A DNA stretch of 64,000 nt from Colocasia esculenta (taxonomy: Eukaryota > Streptophyta > Magnoliopsida > Alismatales > Araceae), in NCBI GenBank assembly GCA_014218235.1, contig CM024759.1, positions 9,812,712-9,876,711 of the forward strand, read 5' to 3'. Below, in pieces: positions 44,461 through 55,912 of the stretch; positions within the stretch are counted from its first letter, which is position 1; each line of letters begins with the position of its first letter. The notes beneath the pieces are model-generated. The model had not been told where the DNA came from, ran no database searches, and saw nothing but the letters and a program-made list of their open reading frames with translations. A program made the position numbers and the translations under genes.

Positions 44461-44517
44461 TATTATTGCCTTGAGCATCCTTGGTTCCTGATGCTCCAAG
44501 GCTAACCTGCAAATAAA

Positions 44518-46292
44518 TTACTCAAAGGTAGGTACCCAAATCCTTTTGGGTTCTTGATGGTTAGATGCATGAAAATATTCTTTAGGGATCCAAACTAAGT
44601 GCCTTGTTGTGCAGGTGTTTACAATGTGTCCTAGTTTATTGCAATGAGAACAACAATGAATATAGATTATTTTGTTGTTCTTATTTTTTTTGTGCTGAGT
44701 TTTTAGAACGTGATTTCTATAAACTTTTTCTTTTACATGGGCCTTTTTCTGAGTCATTTTGATTACTTGTACAAATTTTGGTAATGGATATTTTTCTGGA
44801 ATCATGGCTTGTTTTCCTTTTTCCAGAGGTATGTATCCAAGCCCTTATCTGTTATTTCAAGATTTTGATCCTTTTAAGCATAGGGCTAAAGATAATTTCC
44901 CTTCAGTTAATTTTCTAACTGATTCTTTTAAATATATATTTTCTTCAGTTAAATTTTTTAATTTTTCTTCTAACTCTAACTTCTCATTATTCTTGCTTTT
45001 CAAATCTTCATTTAAAAGATAATTTTTATCTTTACATTCTTTTAATTATTCTTCTAGTTGCTCTAATTCGGATTTAAGATCAGAATTGGTGTTTTCCAAG
45101 CAAGTAGAGTTGTTTTTTAGATTTTTTAGTTCTTTTACAACCCCCTTATGTTTTTCATAGAGTTCATTAAAGACTTCTTCTAAGTATTCTGATTCTGACC
45201 CTGAATCTGTGCAGGAATTAAAAAATGAGTCAGAATGTAGCTCATCTAGTCCTACCATGAGGGCTAGATTTACCTGCTATTTCTCTGATTTTGAGCTTGA
45301 TGATTCTGAGCTTGTGGTTTCTTCATTTTCCTAAGCAGCCGCCATGGCTTTTCTTTTGAATTTCTTGTGCTGCTTCTTGGATTTTTCTGGTTGACCAGTC
45401 TTCTTCAGTCTAGGATAATCTGGTCTCAGATGTCCAGGTTTTCTGCATTCATAGCAGACTGGTTCTTTCTCCTTTTTCTCTTTCTTTTGAATCCTTCTTG
45501 ATCCATTTTTCTTCTTCTTGAGAATTTTCTGAAGCTTGGACAGAACTTCATCTACGTCACTGTCTTCAGAATCTGTATTTTTGGAGCTAGAAGAAGAAGA
45601 TGTGGAAGGAGCAGCTACAACCTTAAGAGCATTAGTACATTTCTTCTTAGATGAGCTTTCAGACAATCGCTCCATATTTATTTCATGTGCCATGAGAGAA
45701 CCTATTAAATTATCAATCGACAATTTGGTTAAATCATGGGCCTCTTCAATAGCAGTTACTTTAGGTGTCCATGAGACAGTTAAAGACCTAAGTACTTTTC
45801 TAACATTTTCTTCATCAGATAGATTTTTACCAAGAGAGCTTAAACCAACTACTATGCTGGAGAATCTATTATACATCTGAGTGATATTTTCGTGTGGAAG
45901 CATTTTAAATTGCTCATATTGAGAGACAAGAATATCTATCCTAGTTTGTTTTACTTTATCAGTTCCTTCATAAGTTATCTGCAGTTTATCCCATATTTCT
46001 TTTGCAGATTTACATACAGAAACTCTACTAAATTCTTTTTTGGATAAAGCACAACATAAATAGTTCTTACCTTTAAAGTTTAAAGATAGTTTATTTTTAT
46101 CAGCTATTGTAATAGCAGCAGTGCCAGGAAAAGGAACAACAACAAAATCACCTACCTCTATTACCTGCCACAGATCGAAGTCTGTGCCCTGAATGAAGCA
46201 TTTCATTCTCATTTTCCAGTATTGATAATCTTCTCCGTCAAAGAATGGAGGTCTGGTGACTGATTGACCTTCAACATATCCTTGAGCTGCCA
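44518..46292 (-). pseudogene. gag: Sirevirus B gag
   Basis: The start is ATG 46292 (MAAQGYVEGQSVTRPPFF), homologous to the Sirevirus A Gag. The first frame (to 45331) has the copia Gag domain and a first zinc knuckle, CYECRKPGHLRPDYP, whose last cysteine is replaced by tyrosine (a single G-to-A change). The frame stops at 45331 and homology continues in pieces: an acidic/coiled-coil part (45258-45046 and beyond) and a second knuckle (CCSHCNKLGHIVNTC, 44805-44518) ending in RIWVPTFE. Protease should follow but does not. It is not functional as it stands. Confidence 0.85.
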
Positions 46293-46341
46293 TGGATCTT
46301 TGCTCTAAGATCGTTGGATCTTCTTGAAAGTTTAGAGACCC

Positions 46342-46353
46342 GCTCTGATACCA
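46342..46353 (-). other. Primer-binding site, tRNA-iMet (Sirevirus B)
   Basis: The minus strand reads tggtatcagagc, two bases inside the 5' LTR. Confidence 0.95.
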
Positions 46354-46355
46354 CT

Positions 46356-48143
46356 TGTTGGCCCTTTTGGTATGGTAGCAAGCTAACCTAGAGGGGGGGG
46401 TGAATAGGTTTTCTGAAATCTGAAACAAAAACTTAAACACAGAAAATTATCACTTCAAAGTTTGGTTAGTTTAGTGTGATAAAGAGTAGCAGTGCGGAAG
46501 CAAGTAAACAATCACACAAACAACACAAGGGATTTATCCTGGTTCGGCCCTTCCCACATGGAAGTCCTACATCCAGTCCCCAAGCATCCTCTTGGGATTT
46601 CACTAACCAAGGGTATAGTCCCCCTCAAGGACACTACAACACCCAACACCCCAGCTGGTCTTCTTCTCTTTCCCGGGCAAGAAGGCAGCCCACTTCTTTT
46701 CTAGGCTCAGAAGCAAACCTACTGGTACAAACCCCAGTGCGGTTCTGCTAGACACAAACCCCTAGCTGGGTTACACACTATATATAGTCCTACAGCTGGA
46801 CAGAAATCTTTCTTAGAAAAGAAAGATCAGACTGAGAGCTATTACAAGATGAACACTCAGGACTTAGCTCACAGTCATAGACTCTCCCCCAAGAATACAA
46901 TGAGCACAGGGAGAAAATGAAGAGAGAAGAAAGGAAGCTTGAAAGCTCGAATGCTTCAAATGCTTGAACACTTCTTCTTGGGCTCAGGCTCTTTCTCTCT
47001 TTTCCTTTGAGTGTATTTGGAGTTCAGGTTCCTCACTGGTTGTAGACTCCTTCAAAGATCTTCAAAAAAGCTCTATTTATTTTCTTCAGCCAACCTCCAT
47101 CTTTTATATGAGTAGATTTGAAAAGATCCGTTGAAGGGATCCGTTGGAGTTCTGCCCGTTACTCATTTCTTGTCTTGACCATCTGGTGGTCTTCGAGGTC
47201 TATGAACATGGAGCAGAGTGTTAGCGAAAAAGTGTGTTTACGTGATACTGGTGCACACTACTGTATTTCTCTTATCATGCTAAAAATGATAAGTCATATT
47301 TTTTTTTCTCTGACAGGATTTCTGAAACAAGCATGCAGCTTTATTTGTCAGAAGATATTTGACTTTTCAACGAGAGATAAGATCACTTCAAAAAGATATA
47401 TGAAATCTATTTTAAGGTAAAGTGAATCGATGCAAGAATGCTTTGAAATCGATGTAATGATCGAATCGTTATACCATGTATGCATCGTTGTACATTCATA
47501 ACCAAATCGTTCTGTATACGAATCGTTATGGCAGAACAAGCGAATCGATGTGATTATTGAAGAAATTGTTATGAGAACGATTTCTTAACAAGACTTTGCA
47601 AGCAAATCAATGTAGAAAACAAATCGTTGTTTTCTCTGAAGAAATCGTTGTGAAGGCGAATCGATGTGAAAAGGTAAGTCGTTGTCTTCACTTATCGAAT
47701 CGGTATAGCTAGAAAATCGTTGTGATCACTGAAGAAATTGATGTGATCACTTATGAAATTGTTATGCAGGCAAATCGTTGTTCTTACTTAACCAATCGTT
47801 GTGAGACCAAATCGTTACACTCACTTATCAAATCGTTATGAGGCTTATAAAACCAAATCGTCGTAGCGCTCAGCAACATTGATCAATGCAAATCGTTGTA
47901 GCGCATATTAGTTTGGCACTTGAACTGAAATCGATGTATATGGATTAAACATCGATTTTATCATTTTAGTGCGCCATATTGCATCAATGAGAGACTTAGC
48001 ATTTTGCTATGAGATTGATGCGACACAGATGAAACAAAAAAATTTATGAACACCTATATTTTGTTATCTCCGCAATACCAAGATAATATATTTTGTTATC
48101 ACCAAAATGCCAAGATCACAGATAACCATAGAGTGGTTCAACA
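46356..48143 (-). repeat. Sirevirus B 5' LTR (intact)
   Basis: It is a direct repeat of the split left LTR and includes the atcgttgtga cluster at 47423-47940. It lacks the TIR element, so it gives the empty target site. Confidence 0.95.
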
Positions 48144-49891
48144 GAAGCCATGTTTGAAAATATTCCCCAAATTCCATGTGAAGACACCTCTACCTTGGTG
48201 TTAACTCTAAGTGCTCCCCCAACAGCCCAACCCACCACCCATATGCATAAGCAGAAGGTGGTTGCACGCAAGAGGCAGCCTTCTCCAACAGATCATGTCG
48301 CCTCAGGTATAATTTTTGTCTTTTTGTGTTTGTATTTTTTATGTTTGTGCATATGTCAATGTATTTCTTTAAAAAAAATCATGTTCTGGAAAAAATATTC
48401 CTATGAATGTGTGTTTATGCTGGTGAATTCTTGCATATTAAACAAGTTTGTCTTTATTCCTTATTTTAGGAGCTGAAGGTAAGAGGAAGCGTTATGTAAA
48501 TAATCCATTGATCAGTAGATGCTCTTTACATATTTACATGAAAGACAAGGAACAAATTAATTTTCGTGAATGTCACAATGAGTTGATGAGGGCAACTCTA
48601 TTTGCACCATATGTGGACATCCCTCCAATGAAATGCTTTGGGATAAGTTTGTTAGAGGAGATTGTAGCACATCATGAGGTGGGGAATGTTTTTAATATTG
48701 GGAACAAATCATTGTCCTTCAGAGTTGAGGATGTTGCTCTCATTCTTGGGATGCCATGTACCGAATTCCCCATGCATCACTATGGCTCATCTATAGAAGT
48801 GTCCAAGCTATATAAAAGATTTGGTAAGGATACTACCTTCACTCGATAGGTCATCCATGGTTATTTAATAGATCTAGTTGGTTCAAATGAGGAGGAGGAT
48901 ATTGAGGACACAGTGCGGCTCTGGATTTTACTATTACTCAGTACATTTCTTGCCCCTCGGTCGGCGTACGTTTGCTCCCCTCAAATGATTAAATATTTAG
49001 ACGACATTAAAAGAATTAGAAATTATGCATGGACTGTTTCCTTCCATGAGCTTATACTTCACAACATTGAGGAGGCGAGCAAAATTGTGAAGATAAATGC
49101 AAAGAGGGGAAGACATGATGAAAAGCAACGAAAAAATCAGTTCATCTTTGGCTGCTCCTATGCACTGTGTAAGTATTTACAGTATTTAATTTTAATTAAA
49201 TTTTACTTTTCTTAAATCAATATCACTAATTACTATTTAAAATCATCATGATAGGTGCGGTTGTTAGAGCACACACATACCATTCCACCAATTAGCTGCC
49301 TCATTTTTCCGCAGCTATTTAGGTGGGATGCAAGTTTGAAGAAGAAGGGGAAAATGATTGTGGATCATCTACAAGTGGTAGTAATGTTCTTTTCTTGCTA
49401 CATTTTACTAGGCTTTCTTTTATATTAATGACGTAGTAGGATAATTTCTCCTAATGTTAAATAGGTTGAGTCAAAGTTGTCAATTCATCCCTCAGAACAA
49501 TGGGTGCTTGAAGGGCAAAGAGGTAACGCAAATTCAGGAGATTTCGCCCCAACTGAGGTATATGAGTTTTACTTCATGCCTTTTCATCTCTTGCAACAAT
49601 ATGTCAACATATGTGAATAATAAGATATGTTTCATACTACAGGAGACTTCCACACCTGCCCTGAGCATAAATGCCTAAATGGCAGCACTTGTAGATGCTT
49701 TAAAGGCTGCAGAGGAGAACCGAAAAGCAGAAAATGAAGATTTTTGACAAAAGTTGGAATCTATCATGACGCAAGTTGAAGGATATGCTAAATCTGTTAA
49801 TAGCCTTAGACAGGAAAAGGAGAAGCCTGCTGATGTTTGTAATCAATGCTTTACTTAATACTTTTGCAACTTTTGTGGTCTAATAATATGT

Positions 49892-50462
49892 GACTCATAC
49901 ACGGTAGTGTACACATATGACTCGGACATGACTTCTAATAAATACTCTTACTAACATGCAACTAAGTGTAACTTATACTACATAGACTTACTCGTATGAC
50001 TTGTACGGGATAGACATACTCATATGACCTATAGTAGAAAGGCTTACTCGTGCGAATGTTTGTGACTCATATACGGTAGTGTACACATATGACTCGGACA
50101 TGACTTCTAATAAATACTCTTACTAACATGCAACTAAGTGTAACTTATACTACATAGACTTACTCATATGCCTTGTATGGGATAGACATACTCGTATGAC
50201 CTATAGTAGAAAGACTTATTCGTGTGAATGTTTGTGACTCATACACGGTAGTGTACACATATGACTCGGACATGACTTTTAATAAATACTCTTACTAACA
50301 TGCAACTAAGTGTAATTTATACTACATAGACTTACTCGTATGACTTGTACGGGATAGACATACTCGTATGACCTACAGTAGAAAGACTTACTCGTACGAA
50401 TGTTTGTGACTCATACACGGCAGTGTACACATATGACTCGGACATGACTTCTAATAAATGTC
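49892..50462. repeat. Tandem array, about 172-bp unit, 3.3 copies
   Basis: The block gactcatacacggtagtgta recurs at 49892, 50063, 50236 and 50408. Copies are highly similar. It starts right after the accessory gene. Confidence 0.93.
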
Positions 50463-50464
50463 CT

Positions 50465-52384
50465 ATATGTAGGTGAATAGACAAGCACACTAAAAGAGTG
50501 CAGATTAATGTAAGTGTTGATGTTTATGGCATTTATAGGTGAAATGTATGTATTTATTGGTCAATTTGTGATATTTATTGGTGAATGTGTTCTATAAGTA
50601 GGTGAATAGACAACCATACTGGAAGACTACAGATCTGTGCAAGTGTTGATGTTTATGGTATTTATAGGTGAAATGTATGTATTTATTAGTGAATGTGTGG
50701 TATTTATTAGTGAATGTGCAGTATTTGTACGTGAATAGACAACCACACTGGAAGACTACATATCTGTGCAAGTGTTGATGTTTATGGCATTTATAGGTGA
50801 AATGTATGTATTTATTGGTGAATTTGTGGTATTTATTGGTGAATGTGTTCTATTTGTAGGTGAAGAGACAACCACACTGGAAGACTACAGATCTGTGCAA
50901 GTGTTGATGTTTATGTCATTTATAGGTGAAATGTATGTATTTATTAGTGAATGTGTGGTATTTATTGGTAAATGTGCAGTATTTGTAGGTGAATAGACAA
51001 CCACACTGGAAGACTACAGATCTATATAAGTGTTGATGTTTACGACATTTGTAGTTGAAATATTTGTATTTTTTGGTGAATTTATGGTATTTATTGGTGA
51101 ATGTGTTCTATATGTAGGTGAATAGACAACCACACTGGAAGACTACAGATCTGTGCAAGTGTTGATGTTTATGGCATTTATAGGTGAAATGTATGTATTT
51201 ATTGGTGAGTTTGTGGTATTTATTGGTGAATGTGTTCTATTTGTAGGTGAATAGACAACCACACTGGAAGACTACAAATCTGTGCAAGTGTTGATGTTTA
51301 TGGCATTTATAGGTGACATGTATGTATTTATTGGTGAATGTGTTGTATTTATTAGTGAATGTGCAATATTTGTAGGTGAATAGACAACCACACTGGAAGA
51401 CTACAGATCTGTGCAAGTGCTGATGTTTATGGCATTTATAGGTGAAATGTATGTATTTATTGGTGAGTTTGTGGTATTTATTGGTGAATGTGTTCTATTT
51501 GTAGGTGAATAGACAACCACACTGGAAGACTACAGATTTGTGCAAGTGTTGATGTTTATGGCATTTATTGGTGAATTTGTGGTATTTATTGGTGAATTTG
51601 TGGTATTTATTGGTGAATGTGCAATATTTGTAGGTAAATAGACAACCACACTAGAAGACTATAGATCTGTGCAAGTGTTAATGTTTATGGCATTTATAGG
51701 TGAAATGTATGTATTTATTGGTGAATGTGCAGTATTTGTAGGTGAATAGACAACCACACTTGAAGACTATAGATCTGTACAAGTGTTGATATTTACGACA
51801 TTTATAGGTGAAATATTTGTATTTATTGGTGAATGTGTTCTATATGTAGATGAAGAGACAACCACACTGTAAGATTATAGATCTGTGCAAGTGTTGATGT
51901 TTATGACTTTTATAGGTGAAATATTTATATTTATTAGTGAATTTGTGGTATTTATTGGTGAATGTGTTATATATGTAGGTAAAGAGACAACCACACTAGA
52001 AGACTACAGATCTGTGTAAGTGTTGTTGTTTATGGCATTTATAGGTAAAATATATGTATTTATTGGTGAGTTTGTGGTATTTATTGGTGAATGTGTTCTA
52101 TTTGTAGGTGAATAGACAACCACACTAGAAGACTACAGATCTATGTAAGTGTTGGTGTTTATGGCATTTATAGGTGAAATATTTATATTTATTAGTGAAT
52201 TTGTGGTATTTATTGGTGAATGTGTTCTATTTGTAGGTGAATAGACAACCACACTAGAAGACTACAGATCTGTACAAGTGTTGATGTTTATGATATTTAT
52301 AGGTGAAATGTATGTATTTATTATTGAATGTGTGGTATTTATTAGTGAATGTGCAGTATTTATTAGTGAATGCGTTCTATATAT
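50465..52384. repeat. Tandem array, 129-bp unit, about 15 copies, with 21-bp subrepeats
   Basis: The block ggaagactacagatctgtgc recurs at 50621, 50750, 50879, 51008, 51137 and 51266, a steady 129-bp period. Each unit ends in two to three copies of gtatttattggtgaatgtgtg (21 bp, seven codons). One frame therefore repeats F-I-G-E peptides, but stops in each unit make it noncoding. Confidence 0.93.
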
Positions 52385-52870
52385 AAGTGAACAGACTGAC
52401 TGCCACACTGAAATTGTACAGAGCTGTGCAAGTGTTGGTGTTTATGGTATTTATAGGTGAAATGAATGTATTTATAGGTGAATGTGTGGTATTTATTGGT
52501 GAATGTAGGGTATTTATTGGTGAATGTGTTCTACATATAGGTGAACAGACTGACTGCCACACTGGAATTGTACAGAGTTGTGCAAGTGTTGGTGTTTATG
52601 GTATTTATAGGTGAAATGAATGTATTTATAAGTGAATGTGTGGTATTTATTGGTGAATGTGCAGTATTTATTGGTGAATGTGTTCTACATATAGGTGAAC
52701 AGACTGACTGCCACATTAGCATTGTACAGAGCTGTGCAAATGTTGGTGTTTATGGTATTTATAGGTGAAATGAATGTATTTATAGGTGAATGTGTGGTAT
52801 TTATCGGTGAATGTGTTTTACATATAGTTGAACAGGCTGACTGCCACACTGGAATTGTACAAAGTTGTGC
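52385..52870. repeat. Variant tandem array, 154-bp unit, 3 copies
   Basis: The block gaacagactgactgccaca recurs at about 52388, 52542, 52696 and 52833. It shares the 21-bp subrepeats with the 129-bp array but carries an extra one and a changed linker. Confidence 0.9.
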
Positions 52871-52974
52871 AAAAGACCCGCTAGTTGTAGTCAACACATG
52901 CACGCACAAGAGTATAATAACATGTTATTTTTCATAACATTGAGTGCTGCCATCTGATTTTTCATAACATTGAA

Positions 52975-53215
52975 TTTTCCATGGAATTACATTTACAAAA
53001 AATACAAGTTTTCTCATACATAAATGTAAGCATATTCCACCCTTTCTATACCCTCCACTCATCCACAAAAAAATACAAGCTTTTCTCATACACAAATATA
53101 GGCATATTCCACCCTTTCTATGCCATCCACTCATCCACAAAAAATACAAGTTTTTCTCATACACAAATATAAGCATATACAACTCTTTCCATGCCCTCCA
53201 CTTGTCCACAAAAAA
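52975..53215. repeat. Tandem array, about 72-bp unit, 3 copies
   Basis: aaaatacaag.ttttctcatac...ccaccctttctat.cc.tccactcatccac recurs at about 52995, 53067 and 53139. Confidence 0.88.
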
Positions 53216-53284
53216 TTAGTTTTCTATACCACAAAAACTAACAACTATGTACACCACTCAATCATCCACTATGAAACTGAACTC

Positions 53285-55912
53285 CGACTGCCATGGCTGT
53301 AGGGGCGACATCGATTGCATCTGAGGCATCGCCTGCAGGGGAGGCGTCAGCTGCATCTGAGGTATCACCTGCAGGGGAGGCATCGGCTGCATCTAAGGCA
53401 TCATCTGTGGGGGAGGCATCGGCTGCATCTGAGGCATCACTTGTGGGGAGGTATCGGCTGCATCTGAGGCATGAACTGCATTACTTGGACGGTGTACGGG
53501 ATATTCAATATATGTTGCCCATGTTGCATCTAGGGCATACCCAACACCCGGTGCATGGGCTGCACATGTGGCTAGATTATATCCTCTGCTGGAATATAAC
53601 CTAAAAATGGCATTGTATACAATAGTGAAAATTTAATAAATGTTACATGTCGACGTTAAATTACTAAATGTTACATGGCATTGGTGAATGGCTACCTCTC
53701 GGAAGGCGGGGTTCTCTTCTTTTTTAATTTAGAGCTCTTTTTCATCTTTTCAATAGAGCTTTCTATTCTTTTCTGTCTCCCTCTTCCTTTTGTCTTTGCT
53801 CACTGTGGATCATTAACAACATGAGAATGGCTACCTGAAGGGATGGCATTTTCAGAACTGGCTTGTGACTGGGATGAATCTATCAGCTTCTTCAACAGAT
53901 TTGGGATTTCTTGAACAACTATATCATGCATTGCTTCAGACATAGATCCAACCTCTGCAACCTTCATGAGATGATGAATTAGATTGTTGTAGCAACATGC
54001 AGCTGAATCAACCAAACCATTTTGAATTATATATTCATCATTTGCATGTCGATATCGTATCTCAATTGTCCATCGTTTCAGAATATATCTCTTGGGTATC
54101 CTCGTAATGCCTGCAAACTGAACTGCCACCAACGCATGCCGACATAAAAAACCTCTAAATTCGAAAGACTTGCAGGTACATGCAACTAAGTCCTCAGTCC
54201 GGTCAACCGACACCGTGAATTCCTTTGTAATGATCTTGTCAACATGTTTCACTTTAATATTTTCAAAAGACTTTATTCTCATTGTCAACTTCTTGTCATC
54301 ATCATGGATGATTGTTGGAACATAGGAAGCAATCTCCATCAATTCTTCTTGAAACTTCTTAAAAATGCCCCTCGTGTACATGCTAGAAGCATGTTTTTCA
54401 AATGGGGATGAAGTTCGTAGAAAGGGAGCAGTTTCCATCGTTTTCACATCTGCTTCATTTTCAGCATCGTATCTGCTGTCAAGTGCAACACTATACTTAT
54501 CGATGAATTCTCCTAGTGTAGTTTTTGATTGAACAAATCCATCGAAGACGTGATGGATGCTCTCACTTCTTTGGGAGGAAGACATTCCTGTATATAAATA
54601 AATATATGTTATTGAATTAGATGGACACACTCTCATAAATACATGTGAATGACACTAAATAATATTACCTGCAAAGAATCTTTCAAGAAAACTAGAGCCC
54701 ATTTCAGCCCGCTTTCATATAGACTCTTCATTCATTCATTATCATTGCACTCTTCATAGTTTTTGAGTATTTGGTCCTATCTCTCCTCAAACTCATGAGT
54801 TGTGATCAAATCATATATGCATCCATGGAACTCATCAATGAAATCAAGATATTTAGAACAAATATGACCAATTTTTTCAGGGAACTTCTTCATTATGTGC
54901 CAAAGGCACCAATGATGTCTTGTATTAGGGAAGATCTCGGCTATAGCAACATCCATGGCTTTATCTTGATCGGTGATTATTGCTTTCGGTACTTTGTTAC
55001 CATTTGATTCTAGCCAAGCCTTGAACACCCATATAAATGATTCAATCTTTTCATTTGAAAGAAGTGCACAACCAAGTAAGATAGATTGTCCATGATGATT
55101 AACCCCCACAAATGGTGCAAAAGGCATCTGATATGTGTTAGTCAAGTACGTAGTATCAAAAGTTATCACATCTGAAAAGTATGTACATGCCATGCGAGAC
55201 CTTCCATCAATCCAAAAGATATTGTGTAATTGATCATCATCATTCAAGTCCAACGCATAAAAGAATATTGAATTTCTAAGTTGCATTAGGTAAAAATATT
55301 CAATCATTCTCTGTGAATCGCCCTTCTTCAGTTGAGATTGTCTCTCCCTATCCAAAAAATTTTGACAGTCTTTCTTTGAAAATGGTAATTGACGCATGCC
55401 TTCCACTCTTACAGCCATAGTGGAGACTATCTTCGAAGTTGTGACACCATAACGCCTCATGTTTTTAATTTCTCTTTTGTGGAGTGCATATTTTTCTATT
55501 GATCTAAAATGTTTCGCACCACCCGGATTCAAAGCATGGTTGTGCTCTAGTATTAGTTCATAGAATACGTGTTTCCCACTACTTTTGTCGACATTTACTT
55601 TCACCGATGTGTTGCAACCTATCTTTGGGGAGTCTCTATGATTCTTTGCTTCAGCCTTCCTTCTTAACTTTCCATTCCTCCAACAACCTAAATGTCGAAA
55701 TATACATTTTTCATTCTTCCATTTACTAGATATCACACGTGCAGAACCCTACATTCCTTCCATATGTATTGTAGAACGTCATGGCATCATTAGCATTTTC
55801 AAAATTTATACCCTCACTTGGTTGTGCTCTATTGTAGGATCTCGCATTAGAAGAGTTCCTTTTCCCTGGAGTGTTCACCTCAAAACCTTCTGACAGTATT
55901 TTATCACCTACA
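53285..55912 (-). pseudogene. MULE transposase, FAR1/FHY3-related (FAR1, MULE and SWIM domains)
   Basis: The first visible exon begins at 55912 after an acceptor (gtag/gtgataaaatac). The FAR1 DNA-binding region runs from EGINFENANDAMTFYNTYGR to LILEHNHAL, with a one-base shift near 55745. The frame from 55736 then carries the MULE transposase core, with catalytic aspartates in VITFDTTYL (codon 194) and IITDQDKAM (codon 256) and the HHWCLWH motif. Stops TAG 54777-54779 and TGA 54732-54734 stand where tryptophans are expected. After an intron, the frame from 54636 ends the core and has a SWIM zinc finger (CTCKSFEFRGFLCRH). A TGA at 53800 precedes a basic tail. A final exon from 53600 encodes Q/M/P-rich repeats broken by TAG at 53572, 53530 and 53393. 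The family excises and moves MULEs; related domesticated proteins are transcription factors. This copy is dead. Confidence 0.85.
53300..53475 (-). repeat. Coding repeats of the transposase tail (about 27-30 bp unit)
   Basis: The minus strand repeats ATGCCTCAGATGCAGCC-like units, encoding MPQMQP-type peptides, six or seven times. The plus-strand open frame (A/S/E/G-rich) is a shadow. Confidence 0.85.

Larger units (their letters stand above)
37942..48143 (-). mobile_element. Sirevirus-type copia element B, gag-only (nonautonomous)
   Basis: The right LTR is 46356-48143 (1788 bp). The left LTR is 37942-44214 but is split by the insertion at 39573-44065. Both begin tgttggccc and end aaca. TSD gaagc is at 37937-37941 and 48144-48148. 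Primer site and gag lie next to the 5' LTR on the minus strand. The internal region is only 2.1 kb (44215-46355): gag runs straight into the polypurine tracts with no protease, integrase, RT or extra frame. It must depend on another Sirevirus. Confidence 0.93.
37838..49857 (+). pseudogene. MULE accessory gene (DUF1985/plant-mobile-domain-like), split by a Sirevirus
   Basis: The start is ATG 37838 (MATKRKIKALSGKRTKKAS), a basic, possibly nuclear-targeting N-terminus. The frame is interrupted by Sirevirus B at 37942-48143 and resumes in frame after one TSD copy with CEDTSTLVLTLSAPP. Predicted introns are 48307-48479 and 49169-49254, both with GT...AG ends and frame kept, with two further likely introns near 49384 and 49557. 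The central domain carries CHNELMRATLFAPYVDIPPM, FNIGNKSLSFRVEDVALILG and DTVRLWILLLLSTFLAP, the layout of DUF1985-like plant domains linked to transposons. The end is a coiled coil (AALVDALKAAEENRKAENED). Premature stops are TAG 48847-48849, TAA 49676-49678 and TGA 49745-49747, each one C-to-T change from a sense codon. No Ulp1-type protease follows. Function unknown. Confidence 0.7.

Noticed and set aside
49892..52870. Regular repeats considered as a CRISPR array
   Set aside because: Repeats are 129-172 bp, contiguous, without unique spacers, and the sequence is plant nuclear DNA.
50766..52937. Repeated FIGE-peptide open frames suggesting a repeat protein
   Set aside because: Each 129-bp unit contains stops and the frames are broken; the peptides come from the 21-bp subrepeat being a multiple of three.
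53293..53604. Plus-strand A/S/G/E-rich protein at 53293-53604
   Set aside because: It is the shadow of the Q/M/P repeats of the transposase tail on the minus strand, which shows family logic and sister-unit conservation.
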